Origin: Pilaira anomala
Lineage: Eukaryota; Mucoromycota; Mucoromycetes; Mucorales; Mucoraceae
Assembly: GCA_025716855.1 (NCBI GenBank)
Contig: JAIXMQ010000012.1
Span: 558,001-622,000 of the forward strand
Length of the DNA: 64,000 nucleotides
Direction: 5' to 3'
The notes under the pieces were generated by a model that had not been told where the DNA came from, searched no databases, and saw nothing but the letters and a program-made list of their open reading frames with translations. The position numbers and the translations under genes were made by a program. Position 1 is the stretch's first letter; every line of letters begins with the position of its first letter. Shown here in pieces: positions 11,673-24,400 of the stretch.

Positions 11673-11722
11673 TAGTTATTGTTATTGTTATGCTATTTTT
11701 TTTTTTTACCCAGCACACTCAT
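9664..11722 (-). CDS. RGP1: Rgp1, subunit of the Ric1-Rgp1 exchange factor (6 exons)
   Basis: A 559-residue orthologue of yeast Rgp1, which with Ric1 forms the Golgi exchange factor for the Rab6-type GTPase Ypt6. Exons are 11710-11722 (13 nt), 11024-11635, 10874-10960, 10218-10816, 9957-10143 and 9664-9845. The N-terminus FSQGAVFYAGETLSCTISFT is the family's first conserved strand pair. The core LPNDIPPSHRGKAIRFNYYL and LVVGTQR (about residues 240-265) is the best-known Rgp1 signature. Residues about 60-180 are Ser/Thr/Pro-rich and probably disordered. The first exon holds only MSVL plus one base and would be easy to miss. Its partner GTPase, YPT6, is at 26425-27517 in this window. Confidence 0.93.
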
Positions 11723-11799
11723 AATAATAAAATAAAGAAGAAGAAAAAGAAGAAAATAAAATGTGACTGAAATTTATGCAGTACAAATAAAATATTTAT

Positions 11800-13317
11800 T
11801 CAAATATAGTAATGATGTTGTTGTTGTTGTTGTTGTTGATGATGATGATGATGAAAAGGTGGTATAGCAGGCGCAACAATATTGGAAAAAGTATTTCTCT
11901 TTTGTAAATCCTGTATAGAAGAAACAGATGGAGACCTTTGATGATGATGATGATGTAAACTCACTTGACGTAAGGATTTTTGTAAATCTGCTAAACTCAT
12001 CTCTTCTTCTTCTTGATTTCTTTTCATGGTTAAATATTGTAAAGGTGATTGTTGATGAAGGATATCATTTGTTAATAGTGGTATAGAAGCTCTTCTGGTT
12101 CGCTTTATCAATTCTTCTTTTGTTGTTGTTTTTGTTACTACTACTGGATAATGATTCATCATTACACACTGTTTTTTACCTCGTATAGATGTATGATACT
12201 TTAATATTGGACTATTATTATTATTATTATTATCTTCATAAACACTACTAGCGCCAACATCTTGAAAAAAGCTCATCATATCTATCCCTTTCTTATTATT
12301 CATCCAATTACGAACATCGTCTGATCTTCTTTTTCTTAATGTTGGAACTGGTCTGCCCTCTAAACCAATAGCAGCAGTTATCTCCTGACCTTGTTGTTGT
12401 TGTTGTTGTTGTTGTTGTAATTGAGGTGAAATACTATTTGTTTTAGTTCTTCGAATAGATTTTGTCTTTACTCTTTTTATTATCTTTGGTTGTGGTTGTA
12501 AAGGTCGATGATGACTGACACTTGTAATATCTGTAAATATACTCATTGTATCATCATCTGGTATGGATTCAATAGGTGGTGGCGTAGATGCTTTTATACT
12601 TGGATCATTAGCCATTAATTCTGCTAAAGATTTTCTCCATTCATCAATCACTTTAATCTTTTCATTTGATAAGGCGGGTCTATTATTCGAGTTATTATAA
12701 CAAGTAGGTGGTGTAGTAACAGAATGTACAAGTGGTATATTATCTTCTTCTTCTTGAACCACCTGTTGCTGTTGTTGTTGAATTTGTTGCTGATTATAAT
12801 AATGTTGTTGTACCTTTTCTTTTACAGCCTGTGTAAATTTCCACATTTTAGTCAATACAAATAACCAACGTTCTAAATCTTTTTGTTTTTGTGCTTTCAA
12901 GATAAAATGTTGATTTTGAAATGTACGAATAGAGAAACATTTAGAAGGAGTGGTTAAATTATTCTTTTTCACTCGTTTCAAGACTGAAATGGCTGAAATA
13001 TTAGCTACATCAATTGTCCATTCTGGTAATTGATAATATTTCAATTCAATCTTGTTATCTGTTGTTTGGACCAATCTCTTATTTTTATCTTTGGGTGTAC
13101 TTATTAAATTTGGATACGCTGTTCCATCGTTCGCTTGAAGTTTCACTTTACGTGTAGATAAACATGTAAAATTAGATCCATCAAATCGAAATAGTCTCCA
13201 TTGCCATTGTTTCTTTTCACTTCTGACTGAGAGATGACCTTCAAAAATAGGTGTATTAGTCACTGGGATTTCTTCCATACTATCTTCATCTCGGTTTAAA
13301 GAAGATGGGAATGGCAT
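11800..13317 (-). CDS. PH-domain protein with Gln/His-rich low-complexity regions
   Basis: A single-exon protein of 505 residues. Residues about 25-165 form a pleckstrin-homology domain: FEGHLSVRSEKKQWQWRLFR at the start, SKCFSIRTFQNQHFILKAQ in the middle, and DLERWLFVLTKMWKF as the final amphipathic helix with its invariant Trp. This suggests phosphoinositide or protein binding at a membrane. The rest is low complexity: poly-Gln near 175-190 and 300, an Asn run, and His/Gln runs at the C-terminus encoded by trinucleotide repeats. No catalytic domain is seen. The stop codon is 77 bp upstream of the RGP1 start on the same strand. Confidence 0.85.
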   Translation of the reverse strand: MPFPSSLNRDEDSMEEIPVTNTPIFEGHLSVRSEKKQWQWRLFRFDGSNFTCLSTRKVKLQANDGTAYPNLISTPKDKNKRLVQTTDNKIELKYYQLPEWTIDVANISAISVLKRVKKNNLTTPSKCFSIRTFQNQHFILKAQKQKDLERWLFVLTKMWKFTQAVKEKVQQHYYNQQQIQQQQQQVVQEEEDNIPLVHSVTTPPTCYNNSNNRPALSNEKIKVIDEWRKSLAELMANDPSIKASTPPPIESIPDDDTMSIFTDITSVSHHRPLQPQPKIIKRVKTKSIRRTKTNSISPQLQQQQQQQQQGQEITAAIGLEGRPVPTLRKRRSDDVRNWMNNKKGIDMMSFFQDVGASSVYEDNNNNNNSPILKYHTSIRGKKQCVMMNHYPVVVTKTTTKEELIKRTRRASIPLLTNDILHQQSPLQYLTMKRNQEEEEMSLADLQKSLRQVSLHHHHHQRSPSVSSIQDLQKRNTFSNIVAPAIPPFHHHHHQQQQQQQHHYYI

Positions 13318-14119
13318 GTTATTAAAAAAAAAAAAAAAATAATAATAATAGTGGAAAAAAGGAAAAATAAGAAGAAATAAAATAAAAATTAGTTTTAATA
13401 GTTTAATATGTACTACAAACAGAACATGTACGTTTATGTTGTTTAAAATTATTTACTCCTTTTTTCTCTCTTTTTATAATTTCCTTACTTTTATTTGCTC
13501 CTCCTCCTCCTCCTCCTCCTGTTCAGACCGAACATCATTTTTCCCGCCCGAATATAACTACACGTTGAATCTTGCTTATTGAGGTAATAAGGACCATTAT
13601 TTGTCACTCTCTCTTTTCATGCTGAGCCAAATCATTTGATTTTTTCAGCCTTCTTTTGTATCATTGTGTGCTTCGAAAACTACTATATATAGAAGTCAAA
13701 GTTTTTTTTTTGTGTATATACTTTTTTTTTTACGTGAGTCTATAATAAACCCCCTTATTTTTTATTCTCATGCTATTATTCTCTGTAATAGTCGGTCATA
13801 AAGACATCATCTTTGCTACATAAAGAGATCGTATCTTTATCAATTAAGATACTAAAGCAACCCTTTTTTATTATTATTATTATTATTATTCAATTCTACT
13901 TTAAACAATGAGCCCCATTTTGCTCGATTTAGTAACTTACAAAAAAAAAAAAATGATTGTTCTTTCAACAATAGGTATTTAATACTTAATGAAATGGACT
14001 GCTTTTTATCTGTCTCTTCTTTTCGTATGCAGCAGTTTTTTTGTAAAAACCCCCTGCGGGTTAACATAAACCGAACGATAATTTTTCCCTTTTTTTTTTA
14101 TTTTAACTACTATTACTAA
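13318..14119. other. Intergenic region, PH gene to PET100
   Basis: A divergent promoter region between the PH-domain gene (-) and PET100 (+). It contains a CTC trinucleotide repeat (13500-13520), an ATT repeat (13868-13890) and homopolymers. The open frames here are repeat-driven and were rejected. Confidence 0.5.
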
Positions 14120-14505
14120 ATGGGTGGACCACGATTAGAAGTTATGAAGGTAAAAAAAAAAAAAAAAGCAAAGCAAAGCAAAGAAAAAAAGAACCAAAGC
14201 TGATACAATTTTTTTTAGTTTGGCGTTTACGTCTTTTTCCCTGTAGGTGTTATGCTTTATTTTGGTGGACCCGAATTTTATGAGAATTATGTCAAAGGGA
14301 TCAAATTTTGGCCTGATATTAACACTACCTATGTAAGCCAACTAGAAAAAAAAAAAACAGATATAAAAACTAACCCACTCTAAATCAGAAACCTCCTACT
14401 ACATCCGATGAAGTCAGAAGTGCTTTAGAAAAGATGAAATCCAATAGAGAAGACCGTTGGAGAAAAGCAATGCAAGAAAAGAAAAACGAAAAAGAACAAC
14501 AATAA
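14120..14505 (+). CDS. PET100: Pet100, cytochrome c oxidase assembly factor (3 exons)
   Basis: A small mitochondrial inner-membrane protein of 86 residues needed to assemble complex IV. Exons are 14120-14149, 14219-14332 and 14389-14505, all joined in phase 0. The diagnostic sequence FGVYVFFPVGVMLYFGGPEF follows the start MGGPRLEVMK. It forms the single N-terminal membrane segment, and a short Lys/Glu-rich tail (KMKSNREDRWRKAM) follows. Length fits the family (about 80-110). No single open reading frame of the gene is long. It converges with the PHD-finger gene, 73 bp away. Confidence 0.93.
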
Positions 14506-14578
14506 AAAAAGATTTTACTTTATATATACACTATTTCTTTTATTTTTTATTTTATTTTATTTCTTTCTATCCTTTTTT

Positions 14579-17461
14579 TTATCGTTCAAGCCATAATTTA
14601 TTTTTTGATCGCATTAAACGAAAAGCACCAATCGGAATACGTTGCCAACGACTTAAATCTCTTGAATAAGCATCCTCTTCTAATTCAGGTGAAGGCGATC
14701 GAGACATGGATCGTGTATAAAGTTGAGACGTATCTACCAAATCATCCATGGATACCAGATTCAATTCTTCTAATTCATCCATCATGGCTGCAGGTGAAGC
14801 AGGTGTTGAATAGGACAATCGACGTTGTTTCTTTTGTTTCATTTCATTATTTTCTGGGTGTTGTGGTTGTTGTTGCTGTTGTTGTTGTTTACGCTTATGA
14901 TGATTTTCCAAATTATCTTGTAATGCATCTTGAATTTGTTGTTCAAGTGCTAAAGTAGGAAATGAACTACCAAGACCACTTCCAGAGGGCTTTGGTAGAA
15001 TTTGTCGGGATGTTGATGATACATTAGTGTTTGCTGGTAATGAGGAGGATGCTTTTTTTTCTAATAATATGTTGTTGTTGTTGTTGGTATGTTCTGTGCT
15101 TTTATCATCACTTCCTTTAAGAATATCTAAAATCTGTTCTTGAAGTTTTAAATCAGTAGAAAGTGAAAGTGCTAATTGATTTGGTAATATATCTTTTTCT
15201 TCTACTGCTGTTTGTTGTTCTATGGGTGATGACGGTAATGGTGGAGGAGGAGGTGGTGGTGGCGATGGTAACGGTAGTGATGGTGATAAAGGTTTGGTTT
15301 CTATCATCATGGGTGAAGTTTGAATCTGTAGTCCATCTTTTTTTTTCTCTATCACATCTTCTTCTTCATCAATCGTTTCTAATGGAACCATCGATGATAA
15401 TTCATCTGACGCAAGTGCTGATAAAGCTCTTAATGCTTCAGATGTATTAAAATCCGGTGGTCCTCGATTTCTTTGTGCTGCAGTCACTGCATTACTAGGT
15501 AACGAAGGTCTTCTTAGATAATCTTGTTGATATTGTCTAGCAACTGTTTCTGCAGACAATGCACTTAATGCATGTGCAAGTTCAAAAGGGGATAGCTGAT
15601 ATTCTTCTGCTATACCAGGTGTATTTGCACCATGTGTACCATCTCCTTGTTGTATCTCTGACATGGGTCCCAAGGATTGCATGAACACTGCTGCAATACT
15701 ATCATAGAGATTACCTTCACTATCCAGTAGTGGTAAAAGTGGATTCATCTGTTGCCTTTCTTCATCTGATTCTTCCGAGTTTCCAAATTCTTCTTCACTA
15801 GGTAATGCTGTTGTATAATCAAATTCTTCTTCTTCTTCGTCTTCATCATCATCAGAAGACCAATGATTATTATTTGATGTATAGTATCCTAATGTTGTAC
15901 TGGGTTCTTGATGTAAACCCTCTTCCATTTCTTCTTCTTCTTCTTCATTATCATCATCATCATCGTCTTCATCTTCAATAAACATTTCTTCATCACTATC
16001 CATCTCTTCATCTTCGTCCTCTTCTTCATCACTATCTAATGTCATGTCCGCAATAATCGCTTGTGTTTCTGCATTTTCAATATCTTCATCATCTCCCGAA
16101 TCAATATGTACACTTGACAAAGAGGCTCGACTACTACTTTCTGGATACGGCGACATCGTAGTTGAATCAATATCTACATCTTCTTCTTCTTCATCTGTAA
16201 AGAATTCCTCACTTGAATGATTGATCGATTCATTTGATGAATGTTCAGATAAAGGTGACATCGTTTCTAATAAATCATCTAAATCATCTACTACCACTTC
16301 TTCATCTGTATCTTCATCTGAACTTAATTTAGTTACAAAATTTGTTGATTTCTTTCCTCCTCCTCCACTGACAACATGACTTTTTTTTGAAGCATAATGG
16401 GGTGTCTTTTGTCGAATAATGTTGGCTAATAACGTAGTACTTTTACCTCTTCTAGGTGCTATCATCACTTTCTTTGTTGTTGTTGTTGTCGTCGTCTTCG
16501 TAGAAGGTTCTTCATCCTCGCTACTACTCATGTCTTGACTATCTTCGCTGCAGCTACTATTACTATCTTCATTACTGGATATATTATGTTTGACATGAAT
16601 TGTCTTTTTTGGTTTTTTAGATTTTTTGCTTTTGGATGCTGGCATCGTCTTTTTAATCACTTTTTTTTTTTGGATTAGAAAATATGTTAGTATGATTTTT
16701 TTTTTTTTTATAAAGAGGAGGGTGTTAAATAATCATTTATTTACCTATTTTCGGTGTTGCCTGTACTACAGGTTGTGGCGTAGGTAAAGGTATGGATGGT
16801 ACAGGTGCTGCTGCTGCTGCTGCTACCGGTGCTGGTGGAGGTGGTGCTGGTGGTAATGAAGGAATAGGAGGTGGTGGTGGTGGCGGTGGTAAAGAAACTA
16901 ATTCAGGTCCACACGTACAATCTCCATCACAAACAGGGCAAAGATCTTCATCTTCATCGTCTGGATCAATGGATAAATTGGATATCACTGGCATGACAGG
17001 TTCTGGTTTTGGTAAAGGTAAAATGATGATTGATTTCTTCTTCTTTTTTAAACATGATTTACAGTAATAATGATCAATGATAGAATTTGGTTTAATTCCA
17101 ACGCAAGTACCATGAAACCATTCTACATGTATAAAAAAAAAAAAAAAAAAAAATTAGTTTATATATATATATATATTATGTTGTTGCTGTTACCTTGACA
17201 ACCATCACATTCAATCATAAATTCTTTTCCATCGTAACCTTTACGACAAATACAATAAGCTGTATCGTCTTTATTTCTCTTCTTTTTATTTTTCGGTATT
17301 GACTTCTTTTTCTTTTTCGTCTTTTTCTTCTTCTTTTGTTGTTCTGATAGATCTGAATCTGAAGAAAGCGATGAGGCGTCTGAAAGTTGAAGCGAAAGAT
17401 CTGAATCTGAATGCGGTAAGTGGTGTTGGGTTGGATCAACTGCTTTGCTTATTTTACTCAT
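14579..17461 (-). CDS. PHD-finger protein with long acidic regions (3 exons)
   Basis: A 908-residue, probably nuclear protein. Exons are 17194-17461, 16745-17122 and 14579-16659. A C4HC3 PHD finger, a histone-tail reader, spans about residues 70-114: YCICRKG, MIECDGCQ, EWFHGTC and YYCKSC. It is split by intron 1. It is preceded by a Ser/Asp-rich segment and a lysine run. A second small Cys motif, LCPVCDGDCTCG, follows, then poly-Pro and poly-Ala stretches. Exon 3 is dominated by Ser/Asp/Glu tracts. The C-terminus SRWQRIPIGAFR stands out as conserved-looking and reminds me of the tail of fungal Ifh1/Crf1-type co-regulators; that link is from memory and weak. Intron 2 has TACTAAC but an A-rich acceptor. 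Confidence 0.82.
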
Positions 17462-18484
17462 GAAAAAAAAACCCTTTTTTTTGTATATATCTCTCTCTCT
17501 CTATGTATATATCCACACGCTTATTTTCTTATTATTTTATTTATTTTTTGAAAAAAAAAAAAAGGTTTGCAAAAAAAAAAAAAAAAAAAAGAAAAAACTG
17601 AAACTTTTAAAAAAGCGGGGCTGGCAATAAATTGTTGTATAAAAGAAGTTATTTATCAATGTTTATCACAAAAAAAAAAGAATAAAAAAAAAAGGGTAAA
17701 ACGAAGCAGTAAAAGGATATATTATATGATTTAATGAATACTTGTAAATATGAATTGTATCAAGTTTAGTTAGACAAGAACGAAAGCAATCTGACATGTA
17801 GCAAGTGACACTCTTTTTTGTTGTCATTGTCTGAAGTTTAAAAAAAAAAAAAAAAAAAAAAAAAGAAAAAAAAAAGGATATCACAGGTAAAAATCTTATT
17901 GTTTACTAAAATAGGGGGTCTTTTTTCTTTTTCAACAATAGCATAAACCCCTCCTTGAGATCTTTGTTTTGCCTAATTCAGGTTGCTTAGAAACTTTGAC
18001 GTGAGAGAAAATCATTCAAAGTTCTCCGTCTTTTTATTGACATGCCGCCTCATTTGTGCATCCAAGCGTCATTTTGCTTTTTTGAGATAAAAATAATTCA
18101 TTAAAAAAAAAAAAAGCCAGACGTTTATATCAGTTGTGTATATAATTCATCAATAAGTTATGTTTTACAACAAGATTAAATTTTTCAAATAAGAAGCACT
18201 ACAATTACAGCTGCAGTCGCAAGTTATCTGAAGTTAGTACTTACAATTGCAAATGTTAAAACATATGTACATACATACGTACGAGAATATGTAAAAAATA
18301 CTTTTATTGGTGGTTGAATAGTTATATTTTAATACAGTTAATGTGTAGTTAAGAATGCAGTCAAGATACAAAACTATTAAGTTAATACATATAAAACAAA
18401 ATGATATTTTTTTATTTTTTTTTTAAAAAAAACATAATAATAAAACAGAAAAATAAGAATATACTACATCAAATATTTTTTTTT
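17462..18484. other. Intergenic region, PHD gene to BRR2
   Basis: No gene is seen. It includes several poly-A/poly-T runs (17550-17596, about 17838-17875) and the 3' end of BRR2. Open frames here are short and homopolymer-driven. Confidence 0.5.
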
Positions 18485-21400
18485 TTAATCCTCATTTTCA
18501 TCCATGGATTCATCTTCATCGCTATCTTCACCTTCAGCCACATCTAATTCCATATCTAATTCTTGATCACAACCATTATACGAGTCAGACATTAAGTAAA
18601 CCTTGAGCGTATGTTGTCCAGCAGCAGGTGCATTGAAACCCAATTTGACAGTTAACTTTTGTTGTAAAGTAACTCTCTTAATAGCTAACAAAGTCTTGGT
18701 TTCTGGATCACCAACAATAATCCACCAACCTTCATCCTTAGTCTTGGGGAAGAAGGGTGCAATCACTGGTCCAACATCTTGTTCAGTAGCATCTTCATCT
18801 ACTTCACGTTCCAATTGAACTCGGACATTCACAAGTCCACCAGCTGACACATTATCCTTATCGGCTACATCAAATCCAACTTCAATATTGGGGTATCTGT
18901 TCACAAAGCGTGCAACTTCACGCATCTTTCTTTGATCCAAGCGAAGACATTCATCACGAACATCATCTTCAAGTTCCATAATATCAAATACGGATTCAAC
19001 TTCATGTGCTTCACAACGTTTGATAATCTCATTTGTAAAGTAAGGAATTTGTTTGAGAGGTGAATCACTATCCCACATAGCTTGTACTGTCATTTGTGAT
19101 AACTCCATAGTTGCCAAAGCAGGTGATAACCAACCGTTAGAAGAAATAACATCTACACATGCTTGTAAAAGAGGAATGACTCGCTCAATAATTAATGTTT
19201 GATCAGCTTGAAGATCTGGAGGTAATTGAACACGAGAGAAATGTGCTTGCAACAAAATATTTGTCTTGATTCTGGGTGTATTGAATTTAGGATTAGCTAA
19301 CTTGGCTGGTACACGATCATAAATACGTTTAAGTACGTTCTCTTCATGATGACGAATAGGAATACCATCGAATTCAGTAGCAGATGATATAATTTCCAAA
19401 AGACCACGAAGTTTGGTTGTACTCTTTAAACTGACACTAAACATATCCACAGTAGTATAATTGATGTTATAGTAAGCTGCAATCATACCCAAATTGAGTG
19501 CACTAATATCCATCTCATCTTCAATCGTAAGACACTTAGTATCCTCCAAATCAGTAAGTGTAGTTTCAACAAGTTCTGAGAGATGATCAGATAAATGACG
19601 ATGAGAAGTACCTTGTAAACCATAGTAGTTAGGATTATGTGCCATACGACGATACAAGAATGTCCAAGTAAGATAATCAACTGCATCTTGCTTATTCTCG
19701 ATAGTCTTGGTAACAATTTCAGCATTGAAATGATCATGTAAGAATTGATCCAAATGTGATTCAACTGGTAAAGCTTCGTACAAGAACTTCTTATAGAATT
19801 CCTTCTTATTACCTTGACACATCAATACACATTTGCCTGTTTCATCTTCAAGTGGACGACATGCACGGCCCATCATTTGTAATACATCGGTAATAGGATA
19901 ATCTGCATAACGATGTTCTTTACCTTCAAAGTATTGTGTACCCATAACAACAACCATATGAGAATGAAGAGGAAGTGCCCAACATGTATCACGAGAAGCA
20001 ATAATCACCTTAATAGCTCCAGATTCATAAAGTTGTTCTACAATCTTCTTATCGTGCTTTGAAAGTGCTTCGTGATAGAAACCAATACCATGTTGAAGTG
20101 TTTCAACCAAGGACTTGTCTTGAACACGATCCAAAAGAGATTGAATTTCACTTAATTCACAGTGTAAGAATTGATGAGGTTTATCATCTGCAACACAATA
20201 GGTAATAAGATCAACTGCTGTAAGTTTACATTGCTTTCTTGATGGAACAAATACAATTGAAGGCTTATTATTAGCATGAGTTGTAATAGCAAGGTAGGTA
20301 GGCTTAGCCATAGCAATCATAAGTGAAGCAAAATGAGGAACATTATAACTTTGAATATGGATTTCCAAAGGAACAGGACGAACAGAAGGATGGAAATTAA
20401 AGACTGAATGAGAAGTAGCACCAATCCATTCACCTAAATCACGAGCATTTGCAAGAGAAGTACCTAAAGCAACAATACGAATAGGTTTTTGTGTTTGAGA
20501 TGCCATATATCTCATTCTAGAAACAATCACTTCATAAGTAGGTCCGAGATCACCACCAATCATATGAATTTCATCAGCAATAAACAAGTCTACATTTTGA
20601 ACATTCTTTCTTTGTTTCCAACGACGAGAGATAAGATCCCATTGAGTGGGTGTACAACAAATGATATTACCGCGTTCCAATAATTTCAAATCTGCACTTG
20701 TTTCACCTGTTAAGGCAACTACTTCCTTACCACCACCAACTTTACCGAACTTTTCTGTCCATTCTGCAACACGTTGATCAACAAGTTCTTGGAAAGGTGC
20801 AACATAAATAGCACGAGAATCATTTACCTTACTCCATAAATGAAGAAGGGCAAATTCGGCACAAACAGTCTTACCAGATCCAGTAGGAGCACCAATAAAT
20901 GTGTTATCATCGGTTGTATAAAGTGCATTAAAGACTTGAGTTTGAACAGGATTGAAGTGATTAATCCAACCAGAGTAAAGTTTTTCGTATTCAGGGTTAC
21001 GTAAAGCAGATACAGGTAAAGGTTGAAGATCATGAAGTTCAGTATGAGGTGCATATTTTTCAGGAAGAATTAAATGCTTGAAAGAAATTGGTAATTTAGT
21101 TTCACAATGCATCCAACGATCCGAGACGATAGTAACATAGTAATTAGGAGGCAAAGGTTCAAACAAAGGAACAGTGAAAGAAACTAAATGTTCTTCTTCA
21201 GCATAACGTTGCTTCAAAACAAAATAATCATGATGCAAGATATGTTCACCATCAACATCTTCTACCAAAATCCAGAATGCTTCAGCAAGTCCATGTACCT
21301 TTTCATCCCATTGGAAATCAGGTGTAATAGTTAATTCAACCTTGAGTAAAGATCTTGTAACAGGTTGAACATGTGCTTGAATATCCAATTTGGGGAATTG

Positions 21401-24400
21401 ATGAACAAACTTGTGAAGAGTACGACCTGCCTTAGGTTGACCGATTAATTCTCCAAGTTCTTGAGGGTTTAAATCAAAGTAACGCTCCCAAGGGAATTCT
21501 TTACGTTCTAAACGACGAACAATATCTTGAGGCATTGTCTTGAATTGACGTAAAGGTGACATAGGTAACCACATACGCTTCTCAACCATCTTACATAAAT
21601 TCAATGCCTTCTTAGTCAATTGAGCCCAACCACGCTTTAAACAAATTTCAAACATGGCACGAATAATACGACCTGCACTTTGAGTTACATACACCATATC
21701 GGATACAAGAGCAAAACCTTCTAATTTGAGTTGAGAGATATAAGCTTGTAACAATACATTGATCTTGGCAGTTGGTTCTTCTAAACTTTCCTTGACTGGA
21801 ATTGGAACACGTTCTAATAACTTTTGTAATTCCATCTTTTCTTCTTCACGAACTGGAATATATTTGAATTCATCTGAGAGAGCGAATACACGGAAGAGTT
21901 CAATTTCGCTCATCATAGGACGTAAATGTTGATTATATGTAGACATGGAATAATGTGTAACATAATAATGAGAAGCAATACGGCCTAATTCAGTTACTTG
22001 GAAACGACCAGATTTCTTGTCATATTTGATTAAATTACATTTGTCGAGAACAGTAGCTGCAGAATGAATTAAATCAACACGCTTTTGTTCCAAATGAGGA
22101 TCATCTTCAAGATCATCTTGAGATACATTATAAAGTGAAGGATTACGAAGCATACGAACATATAAATAAGTATAACCTAACCATTGAACTGCCTCATCAC
22201 GATTTCTAATGGTGCCAAGAACAATTTCTGCGTTCAAATTATCTGAAAGTCTAGAGATGAATTGAGATTCAATAGGAAGTTGAGTATTGAGAAGTGACAA
22301 GTAGTATTGCAATTCAGAGTGTGCGGTAATAATGATACCTTCACCATAAGTATCATATTGTGGACGACCAGCACGACCCAACATTTGAAGAACATCTTGA
22401 GGTGAGAGTTCGACCCAACGACCCTTCTCGGGAGAATAAATTTGTGTACCCTTGATAATAACAGCATGTGCAGGTAAATTAACACCCCAAGCAAGTGTAG
22501 CAGTAGAACAAAGAACCTTGATATGTCCATCAGCAAATAATTCTTCAACAAGAGTACGATCAGCACGTGTCATACCAGCATGATGAATAGCGAAACCATA
22601 AGGTAAGAGATCAGCAAGATTGGCATCCTTAACTGTAGCGGCTTCAGTTTGCAAAATTTCACGACTAGCTGAATCTTGCTTCAAGAAACGTGTAATAGTA
22701 TCTTTATCTAAAGCCATATCACGAAGTGTCTTTGCAGTCTTTGCAGTTTCTTTACGAGAATGAGTAAATACAAGAACCTAATTGAATAAATATATGTCAA
22801 TTTTTTTTTTTGTCTTGAGTGTTTTAGTAATATCTATATAAAATTTACCTGATTTTCTTCTCTTTGATCAATTTGTTCAATCACTTTTTCATAACATACT
22901 TCATTCATAGTTTGGAAACGTTTGATGGCTTTCTTTTCAGTCACACCAATAAATTGTTGCTTTAAAGGACAAGGACGATAAGAACTATCGAAATGGAATA
23001 AACCAGTCTTGTTATTGACACGCAAGAAAGCGGCAACATCAACATAATTAGGTAAAGTAGCGGACAAACCAACGAGACGAACAAGTTCTTGAGTTTGTTC
23101 CATGTTACGGATTGTACGAGAAATAATACTTTCCAAGACAGGGCCACGATCATCATGCAACAAATGGATTTCATCAATAATAATAAGACGAACTAAGGAA
23201 GTATAACTACGATCAGTGGCTTTACGAGTAATGACATCCCACTTTTCAGGTGTAGTAACAATGATTTGTGTTTCAGCAATTTGTTGTTTAGTCAATTGAC
23301 GATCACCAGTTAATTCTGCAACAGAGATACCATAAGGCTTAAGACGTTGACCAAAATTACCAACCATTTCCGCGACTAAAGCTTTCATAGGAGCAATATA
23401 AACAATTTTGAAAGCATCAAGATCAATCAAACCAGTTTCAGGATCACGGTTCTTTCCAATTTCATGCAAGATAGTAAGCATAGCAACATTGGTTTTACCA
23501 GCACCAGTAGGAGCACATAAGAGGACATTTTCATCACTTCCAAAAGCAGTAGGATAAAGTCTACTTTGGACACGATTCAAAGACTCGGGACCAACAAAAG
23601 CATCTTGAGCCCAACCAGGCATTGACTTGATAGGCACAAGCTTTTCACCAGCGGCAAATTCAACAGGCTTAGGAGCAGGTACATGAATTTCTTCATAACC
23701 CTTCTTGGATCTCTTGAAAGAGCCATCAGGAAGTTTGACCTTCTTATTTGACATGAGATGAGAACCTTGTTCAAAAGCAAGCGATTCTAAATCCAACATT
23801 TGACGAGGTGCAACGGTTGTACCGGGTGTAATAGTAGCAGTCGTGGGTAATTGACCACGACTACGACCAGTAGTAGCATCTTCATCAATTTCCATTGCAG
23901 TATCAACAACACCCTTTCTTTCAAGTGCTTCACCACGACGTTGACGATCACCACTAAGGCTTCTTAAAATCCAACCTAAATTCTTAGCTTGCATTTCCTT
24001 TTCAAGAGCAATTCTTTCATCGCCATCAAGACGAGCAAGACGGGTACACCAATAAATAAGATCACGGTTCTTTGTAAGAACACGAACAAGGTCAAACTTA
24101 TCATAATCGAATAAACCCATCAATTCATTTTCACAATCACGAATATTGATATTCTCAGAACCTAAAATCTCAAAGGCTTGTAAAGTCTTTTCTTGGGCAG
24201 TATGAGCATCAGGATATTGAGCAGCAATTTGACGTTGAAGCCAGAATGCATCAATATCATGAGGAAAGACTGAATCATTATCTTGAGCTACAGAAGTGGC
24301 CTTCTTATTACCAGACTTCTTCTTCTTTTCTTGTCCAGGAAGAACAGTCTTAAAACCGTCTTCTTCGTCAGTTGATTGTGAGCCTTCTTCTTCTTCTTCT

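Noticed and set aside
15163..15450. Val/Leu-rich plus-strand frame
   Set aside because: Antisense of the Ser/Asp-rich exon of the PHD-finger gene.
16792..17067. Glycine-rich plus-strand frame
   Set aside because: Antisense reading of the proline-rich part of the PHD-finger gene.
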